Under the pieces are notes generated by a model that was not told the origin of the DNA, did not search any database, and saw only the letters and a list, made by a program, of their open reading frames with translations. A stretch of 64,000 nucleotides of DNA from CAWBBA01 sp963729795 (GTDB lineage Bacteria > Desulfobacterota > Desulfomonilia > Desulfomonilales > Desulfomonilaceae): contig CAVSPC010000041.1 in assembly GCA_963729795.1 (NCBI GenBank), forward strand, positions 1 through 64,000. Direction: 5' to 3'. The first letter of the stretch is position 1. Every line of letters starts with the position of its first letter. Below, in pieces: positions 59,306 to 64,000 of this stretch. Made by a program: the position numbers and the translations under genes.

Positions 59306-60645
59306 ACAGAGTAGTCGTTATAGACGATGACGCGTCTATCCGAGAATCATTGGAAATGTACCTCCAAGAAAAGGGCTTGGCCGTCCGGACCGCTGACACA
59401 GGGAATGATGGCTTTAAAGCTTGCCTTGACTATAATCCCCAAGTTGTCATTCTGGACATTAGATTACCTGACGTTTCTGGTCTTGAGATACTTCGACGCA
59501 TTGTGGAGACCTGCCCCGATCAGAAAGTAATAATGATAACAGCGTATCATGATATGGAAAGTGCTATAGAAGCCATGCGATACGGTGCCTATGACTATAT
59601 TCAGAAACCGTTGAGTGTTCGTGAGTTGGATCGTTCCATAACCAAGAGTATGCACATTTCCAAGGCTTCCCTCTCATGTCCGCCTCTGATGAATGACGAC
59701 CAGGGCCAGATTCTGAGGAAACGTATTGTAGGCAACACCAAGGCTATGCGCTCCATATTCAAGTTCATTGGACTGCTGTCCTGCAACCGTGCCACAGTCC
59801 TGATCGAAGGCGAAACAGGCACAGGCAAGGAACTCCTGGCACGGGTAGTACATGAATCTTCGTTGTGGAAAGACCAGCCTTTTATCACGATAGATTGCAC
59901 TACCCTTGTAGAAAGCCTTTTTGAATCGGAACTGTTCGGCCACAAGAAAGGAGCGTTCACAGGAGCTGTCGAATCCAAGAAGGGAAGGATTGAACTGGCT
60001 AGTTCCGGTACTCTATTTTTCGACGAAGTGGGGGAACTCCCGCTGCCTATACAGGCCAAGTTCCTTCGTTTCCTGGAGTATGGCGATTTTACGAGAGTAG
60101 GAGGAAACCAAACTCGTCAATGCGAAGCACGCATCATTGCTGCAACTAATAAGAACCTGAAGGATCTCGTGCAAGAGGGGCTGTTTCGGCAGGATCTTTT
60201 CTTCAGATTGAAAGTGATTACCATCCGTCTGCCTGCTCTCCGCGAGAGAATGGATGATATGCAAGAATTGGTGAAGTTCTTCTTGGCCAAGATCAATCGA
60301 GACTTGAGCACGAAGGTGGCCAAAGTTGAAAGAGAGGCCATGGACATCCTCAAGTCTTATTCATGGCCGGGCAACGTGAGAGAACTTAAGAACGTGCTCA
60401 TGAAAGCGGTCCTGGAATCTAGGGGAACTCTTCTCCTCGCTGATGCCGTGGAGGCGGCTCTCGCCGGATCGTCCACGGAATTGCCGGACATTTCCGAACT
60501 GCGGACCTTGGAACAAGTGCAAAGAGAACATATTCTGACCGCTTTTGCGAGATGCTGTGGAAATGTTTCAGCCACGGCAAAGGCGCTGGGAATTTCGAGA
60601 CCCACCTTGCGAAAACGGCTGAACCAATACCAAATTCACTCCTGA
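59302..60645 (+). CDS. sigma-54-dependent response regulator (NtrC family)
   Basis: A response regulator of about 447 residues. The receiver domain has DD and the phosphoacceptor D near 52 (VVILDIRLPD), the AAA+ domain has Walker A GETGTGKE and the sigma-54 contact loop GAFTGA, and a C-terminal Fis-type helix-turn-helix (SATAKALGISRPTLRKRL) binds DNA. The ATG overlaps the kinase stop (ATGA). A consensus sigma-54 promoter lies 1.5 kb downstream before a Liv-type transporter. An insertion sequence begins 59 bp after its stop. Confidence 0.93.
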   Translation: MNRVVVIDDDASIRESLEMYLQEKGLAVRTADTGNDGFKACLDYNPQVVILDIRLPDVSGLEILRRIVETCPDQKVIMITAYHDMESAIEAMRYGAYDYIQKPLSVRELDRSITKSMHISKASLSCPPLMNDDQGQILRKRIVGNTKAMRSIFKFIGLLSCNRATVLIEGETGTGKELLARVVHESSLWKDQPFITIDCTTLVESLFESELFGHKKGAFTGAVESKKGRIELASSGTLFFDEVGELPLPIQAKFLRFLEYGDFTRVGGNQTRQCEARIIAATNKNLKDLVQEGLFRQDLFFRLKVITIRLPALRERMDDMQELVKFFLAKINRDLSTKVAKVEREAMDILKSYSWPGNVRELKNVLMKAVLESRGTLLLADAVEAALAGSSTELPDISELRTLEQVQREHILTAFARCCGNVSATAKALGISRPTLRKRLNQYQIHS

Positions 60646-60668
60646 GTCTGTCAACCTTGGGGCTACGC

Positions 60669-60685
60669 TGGAAAGAACTTTTCCA
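60669..60685. promoter_or_regulatory. palindrome TGGAAAGAACTTTTCCA, candidate activator (UAS) site
   Basis: A 6-bp inverted repeat TGGAAA/TTTCCA with a 5-bp spacer lies 24 bp after the regulator gene. In the sequence without the IS it would stand about 112 bp upstream of the -24 box at 62133, the usual distance for a bacterial enhancer-binding protein. There is no direct evidence that it binds the regulator. Confidence 0.4.
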
Positions 60686-60696
60686 CGTACTGCAAA

Positions 60697-60704
60697 GAAA
60701 ATTT
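60697..60704 (+). repeat. 8-bp target-site duplication, left copy
   Basis: GAAAATTT lies directly outside the left end of the second ISL3-family element and recurs at 62033-62040. It shares the GAAAA start with the target of the first ISL3 element. Confidence 0.9.
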
Positions 60705-62032
60705 GGCTCTTCGCTGTTGTGTGTGGGTAACGTCATTTTGTAGTGTGTTGCGGACGCCTTCGTTCTTTGATATCGGGTATCGTCCAGGAGGAACTCCCGA
60801 TGCAAGATACCGACCTTTTTCAGATGGCCCTTGGCTTGTTTCCACCATGGTTGGTGGAGCGTTGTACGTTTGACCCTAAAGAGAAGCAGCTCGACGTCTT
60901 CATCGATTTCTCCAGGGGTGGCGAGTTCCCTTGCCCCGAATGCGGACATCCCGGTTGTAAGGCGTACGACACGCTGAACAAGGTCTGGCGGCACCTGAAT
61001 TTCTTCCAGCACGTTACCTACCTCCACGTTCGTACCCCTCGGGTGGAGTGTCCAGAGTGTGGGATAAGACAGGTGCCGCTGCCCTGGGCCAGAGAGGGCA
61101 GCGGGTTCACGTTGCTCTTTGAGGCTTTCATCATGGCCATGGCCAAAGAGATGCCGGTCAATGCCATCGCTCGACTCGTAGGGGAACACGACACCCGTAT
61201 TTGGCGAATCCTCCACCACTACGTGGAAGAAGCCCGGAGCGAACAGGACTACTCCCATGTCTGCACGGTTGGAATGGACGAGACTTCCAGCAAACGGGGC
61301 CATAACTACATCACGGTGTTCGTGGACATGGCCAAGTCGAAGGTCCTCTTCGCCACCACGGGCAAAGACGCAGCAACATTGACGGCGTTCAAAGAAGACC
61401 TGGAGGCGCACGCAGGCGCAGCTGAGAACATAAAACAGGCCTGTTGCGACATGTCCCCGGCATTTATCCGCGGCATCGAGGATACGTTCGAGAATGCTAC
61501 GATAACCTTTGACAAATTCCACATCCTGAAGGTCATCAACGAAGCACTGGACGAGGTCCGACGCATGGAGCAGAAGACACGACCGGAACTCAAGAAGACC
61601 CGTTTCGCTTGGCTGAAGAACCCTCAGAACTTGACGGTCAAGCAGCGAGGCATCATCGAAGACCTGAACGTGCCGAAGCTGAATCTCAAGACTGCCAAGG
61701 GCTATCAGATCAAGCTCACCTTTCAGGAGCTGTATGAACAGACCAGAGAGCAAGCAGAAGAGTTCCTCAAGCGGTGGTACTTCTGGGCCACGCACAGCCG
61801 TCTCCAACCCATGATCGCAGCGGCCCGGACCATCAAGCGCCACTGGGACGGAGTCCTCGGCTGGTTTGAGTCGGGAATCACCAACGGGGTGCTCGAAGGT
61901 ATCAACAGCCTGATACAGGCCGCCAAGGCAAAGGCCAGAGGCTACAGGTCAACCAGAAATCTGATCACTATTGTTTACCTCATCGCCGGAAAGCTAAATC
62001 TTGCTGTTACCCACACACAATAGCGAAGAGCC
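60705..62032 (+). mobile_element. intact ISL3-family insertion sequence (1328 bp)
   Basis: Terminal inverted repeats begin GGCTCTTCGCT and continue TTGTGTGTGGGTAAC, differing at one of 27 positions between 60705-60731 and the complement of 62006-62032. GAAAATTT flanks both ends. One intact transposase gene is encoded. The transposase is only distantly similar to that of the element at 14729, so these are separate ISL3 elements. It stands between a sigma-54 regulator and a sigma-54 promoter. Confidence 0.92.
60800..62023 (+). CDS. ISL3-family transposase
   Basis: A 407-residue DDE transposase. The N-terminal zinc-finger region has CPECGHPGCKAYD and CPECGIRQ, followed by a helical region and the catalytic core with VGMDETSSKRGHNYITVFVD, CDMSPAFIRGI, ITFDKFHILKVINEALDEVRR and GVLEGINSLIQAAKAKARGYRS. 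The ATG follows CAGGAGGA. It is intact. The long open frame on the opposite strand (about 60419-61843) is an antisense shadow. Confidence 0.93.
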   Translation: MQDTDLFQMALGLFPPWLVERCTFDPKEKQLDVFIDFSRGGEFPCPECGHPGCKAYDTLNKVWRHLNFFQHVTYLHVRTPRVECPECGIRQVPLPWAREGSGFTLLFEAFIMAMAKEMPVNAIARLVGEHDTRIWRILHHYVEEARSEQDYSHVCTVGMDETSSKRGHNYITVFVDMAKSKVLFATTGKDAATLTAFKEDLEAHAGAAENIKQACCDMSPAFIRGIEDTFENATITFDKFHILKVINEALDEVRRMEQKTRPELKKTRFAWLKNPQNLTVKQRGIIEDLNVPKLNLKTAKGYQIKLTFQELYEQTREQAEEFLKRWYFWATHSRLQPMIAAARTIKRHWDGVLGWFESGITNGVLEGINSLIQAAKAKARGYRSTRNLITIVYLIAGKLNLAVTHTQ

Positions 62033-62040
62033 GAAAATTT
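62033..62040 (+). repeat. 8-bp target-site duplication, right copy
   Basis: GAAAATTT, identical to 60697-60704. Beyond it the original sequence resumes and runs to the sigma-54 promoter at 62133. Confidence 0.9.
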
Positions 62041-62132
62041 GCAAAGGTCTCGTTTGGGAAGCGGTCCCCCATCATGTGGACTGGTTATGTTTGAGCGACT
62101 AAATCAAACGCAGGCTGCATTTGCGTTGAGCG

Positions 62133-62148
62133 TGGCACAAGACTTGCT
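62133..62148 (+). promoter_or_regulatory. sigma-54 promoter
   Basis: TGGCACAAGACTTGCT matches the sigma-54 consensus TGGCACR-N4-TTGCW at every fixed position, with the GG and GC pairs ten bases apart. The transcript would start about 12 bp downstream and run into the livK-like gene at 62482. The upstream regulator is of the sigma-54-activating class. The 449-bp gap 62033-62481 otherwise holds no credible gene. Confidence 0.8.
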
Positions 62149-62481
62149 CTACCACGGAGGTGGTCAAGAAGCTTGCGGTTGGGTCGACGCCTATAGGAAA
62201 GCCGTGAGCTTCTGGAGTTCAGCGTATGTCTTTTTTGCCTCGGCGTGTTGTGATAGACGTGACATGGACGCGAACGTGTGGGGCAAATGCGCGAACTTAT
62301 GACCCTATCCCTATGACCTCATTCCTCTATCAACTGTTCAGTGCGATCAATCATCGAACTGGCAGCTCATAAGCATACGGCGAGTTTTAAACAAGCGTGC
62401 GTCAAAGTCAAAGATTCTTTATTCCATAGCCTTTCAGCGAGAATTCGATCGGATACAACGTCCTCGAAGGGAGAGAAAAAT

Positions 62482-62727
62482 ATGCATCTTAAGGCGCGAG
62501 TTCTGCTGGCAATGGTGTCCATTTGGGTAGCAATGAATTGTCTGTGTTCACCGGCGAGGGCCCAGAAGCCCATAATTCTCGGTGCCCCTCTGGCTATGTC
62601 CTTCCTGTACGGTTGGGACGCGGACAAGGCCTTCAAGCTTGCAGTGGACGAAATAAATGCTGCAGGCGGAGTAAAGGTAGGAAATGAAAAGCGACCTTTC
62701 GCAGCTGGAAGTCATCGACACCCGTGA
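62482..62727 (+). CDS. Liv-type ABC transporter binding protein, N-terminal part (frameshifted)
   Basis: Signal peptide (MHLKARVLLAMVSIWVAMNC, cleaved after ARA) plus the first 55 mature residues of a branched-chain-amino-acid-type periplasmic binding protein: LGAPLAMSFLYGWDADKAF and DEINAAGGVKVGNEKRPF. The frame then runs into a stop. The continuation (EVIDTRDLEPGVPV) lies one base over at 62684 onward. GGGAGAG precedes the ATG. One extra base (or a two-base loss) between 62690 and 62712 would account for it. Confidence 0.87.
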   Translation: MHLKARVLLAMVSIWVAMNCLCSPARAQKPIILGAPLAMSFLYGWDADKAFKLAVDEINAAGGVKVGNEKRPFAAGSHRHP

Positions 62728-63760
62728 CCTGGAGCCGGGTGTGCCGGTAAGTGAGGCGCTCCTCGCCGTGGAGAAACTGATCCTCGAAAAGAAAGCCGAC
62801 TTTATCGTTGGCGGCCCCGTTCGATCGGAGGCAGCCTTGGCAGCGATGCCTCTTCTAGTGAAACATAAGAAGATCTCGATACTGACTACGGGCGCCCTCA
62901 CGCCCAAGTACAGCGCAATAATAGCGAGCAATCCCGAGAAGTATAAGTATCTGTTCCGGATTTCCGGAGAAGCCAAGTGGATGGTCATGGGCGAGTTGGT
63001 GCCTTGCCTCGAAGGAATAGGCAAGCAATACGGCTTGAACCGCCTGATGATCATGGTCCAGGACGTGGCCCATGCACGCGCCGGCGGAGCCATTCTGAAG
63101 AAAGTTATGTCGAGCAAGGGCTGGACGGTTCTGGGTGATCCTATTGTATTCCCCACTGGAACCACCGATTATTCTATGGGGCTTCTGGAGGCAAAGAAAC
63201 AGAAGGCCCAGGTGATGATTATCTGGATGGATATGCCGGAATCCTCCATCCTCCTGAAGCAATGGAACGACCTTAAAGTCCCGGCGTTGCCTTTCGGCAC
63301 TATCCTCTCGGCGGCGGAGCAGCCCGGATTCTGGAAAGCTACCGAAGGCAAAGGTGAGTACTGCATGGCGAGTGTGGTTAACGCCGGCAATGTTCCCTGT
63401 GCAGCCACGCCATGGACAATGAAGTTCGTCAACGCCTACAAGAAAAAGTACGGATTGGAACCGGAAGGTTATGGCACGTCCTCAAGTTATATGGCGGTCT
63501 ACACGCTTAAAGACGCTATCGAACGAGCAGGAACCCTAGACTCTGACAAGGTCGCCGAAGCACTCAGAAAGACCGATCTCATGGGAGTGTATGGGCGAAT
63601 TCGTTTCGATCCCAAAACCAACCAGGTGATCCCCAGCCTTGACCCAAAGAAGGGCGCAGTGGGTACGATCTTCCAGTGGCAGGCCGGAAAGCGGGTCGTG
63701 GTGTTCCCCGAGTCCATTGCCACGGGAAAAGTGTTGCTGCCCCCTTGGATGAAGAAGTGA
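62684..63760 (+). CDS. Liv-type ABC transporter binding protein, main part (frameshifted)
   Basis: About 350 residues of a type I periplasmic binding protein (LivK/Leu-Ile-Val family): KADFIVGGPVRSEAALAAMP, ILTTGALTP, GTTDYSMGLL and SSYMAVYTLKDAIERAG. It continues the signal-bearing segment at 62482 after a frameshift. The listed ATG lies in the overlap and has no signal peptide, so this half alone would stay in the cytoplasm. livH follows. The ligand is unknown; the pathway genes in this window suggest an organic acid or amide as one possibility. Confidence 0.88.
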   Translation: MKSDLSQLEVIDTRDLEPGVPVSEALLAVEKLILEKKADFIVGGPVRSEAALAAMPLLVKHKKISILTTGALTPKYSAIIASNPEKYKYLFRISGEAKWMVMGELVPCLEGIGKQYGLNRLMIMVQDVAHARAGGAILKKVMSSKGWTVLGDPIVFPTGTTDYSMGLLEAKKQKAQVMIIWMDMPESSILLKQWNDLKVPALPFGTILSAAEQPGFWKATEGKGEYCMASVVNAGNVPCAATPWTMKFVNAYKKKYGLEPEGYGTSSSYMAVYTLKDAIERAGTLDSDKVAEALRKTDLMGVYGRIRFDPKTNQVIPSLDPKKGAVGTIFQWQAGKRVVVFPESIATGKVLLPPWMKK

Positions 63761-63788
63761 CCCGGCCCTATCGGCCGAGATGCCGCTT

Positions 63789-63823
63789 TGGTGGAACGGG
63801 CGTCGAGCGTTAGGTCCGTTCCA
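63789..63823. repeat. inverted repeat between binding protein and livH
   Basis: GTGGAACGG and its complement CCGTTCCAC lie about 16 bp apart in the 160-bp spacer after the binding-protein gene. The hairpin lacks a T-run, so it could stabilise or attenuate the transcript, as is common between the binding protein and permease genes of ABC operons. Confidence 0.4.
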
Positions 63824-63920
63824 CAGTCTAATTCTCAGTTTGGTTTAGTTCGATGCCAATGGCACTCTCGCACGGGCAGTTGACGCAGAGGTGTCAGTGT
63901 CAATCTCGTGAGGCTCTTGT

Positions 63921-64000
63921 ATGGAAATAGTCATCTATGGGATTGTGAATAGCGTCTCATTAGCTCTGATGGCCCTTGGATTCAGTCTGGTCTACGGGGT
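63921..64000 (+). CDS. livH: branched-chain amino acid ABC transporter permease (partial, 5' end)
   Basis: The first 26 codons of a LivH-type permease: MEIVIYGIVNSVSLALMALG then FSLVYG, running off the window. This N-terminus is typical of LivH. It would form the translocation pathway with LivM. The ATG has a GAGG at -13 to -10 relative to it. Together with the frameshifted binding protein it forms the sigma-54-controlled transporter operon. Confidence 0.85.
   Translation, partial: MEIVIYGIVNSVSLALMALGFSLVYG

Noticed and set aside
60419..61843. A 474-codon open frame antisense to the second ISL3 transposase
   Set aside because: It is a codon-bias shadow; the sense strand encodes a full transposase between terminal repeats and the antisense translation has no family character.
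1..64000. CRISPR arrays, rRNA, tRNA genes, riboswitches
   Set aside because: No regularly spaced repeats, ribosomal RNA-like stretches, or convincing tRNA or riboswitch folds were seen when reading both strands; a covariance-model search was not possible.

Overview
The window reads as a chromosomal segment of a strict anaerobe of the Desulfobacterota (old Deltaproteobacteria), perhaps near Desulfomonile or Syntrophobacterales. This is inferred from the gene set: full-length NifU/NifS, a DUF4416-yicC-rpoZ-rlmB block, a probable UGA-decoded HesB-like selenoprotein, a 4-hydroxybenzoyl-CoA-reductase-like molybdoenzyme, a B12-dependent acyl-CoA mutase and an NtrC-type two-component pair beside a Liv-type ABC transporter. 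No rRNA, tRNA or CRISPR array was found. Two genes (asnB and the livK-like gene) carry single-base frameshifts, which are either real decay or draft-assembly errors.

Layout. 82-5803 (minus): a surface-glycan block of methyltransferase, DegT aminotransferase, sugar-nucleotide epimerase, GT2 and a polytopic GT-C-like protein. 6126-7915: a small Cys protein and a YeiH-type transporter. 8556-11677 (minus): split asnB, a second GT2 and a tail-anchored protein, closed by a strong intrinsic terminator. 11935-14228: a helical protein, coaE and small membrane proteins. 14390-22537: an accessory island with three cupins, an intact ISL3-family insertion (8-bp target duplication), hicAB, an MBL hydrolase, a decayed second hicB, a BsuBI/PstI-type restriction-modification pair and a methyltransferase, ending in a hairpin and a perfect 60-bp palindrome.

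23358-34283 is a CoA-thioester catabolic cluster. Divergent operons around 29.3 kb encode an acyl-CoA ligase and three molybdoenzyme subunits on one side, and a CaiB-type CoA-transferase, an acyl-CoA mutase large subunit and a PaaK-type ligase on the other. The FAD subunit carries the 4Fe-4S insertion typical of 4-hydroxybenzoyl-CoA reductase. 34474-36336 (minus) is a small redox/metal cluster: FmdB zinc ribbon, HesB-like selenoprotein, a candidate second UGA-containing ORF and a thioredoxin-like protein.

36582-54778 is mostly housekeeping: proS, higBA, an SGNH/TPR protein, glmM, kdsD, dksA, DUF4416, yicC, rpoZ, rlmB and a LolA-like lipoprotein. Two copies of a 207-bp MITE-like element lie here, each with terminal inverted repeats and a 4-bp target duplication. 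55191-57226 is nifU-nifS. 57704-63921 holds an RsbRD_N/PAS histidine kinase and a sigma-54 activator, a second ISL3 element, a consensus sigma-54 promoter, a frameshifted Liv-type binding protein and the start of livH. The IS lies exactly between a palindrome that looks like an activator site and the sigma-54 promoter, so it has probably rewired this circuit.
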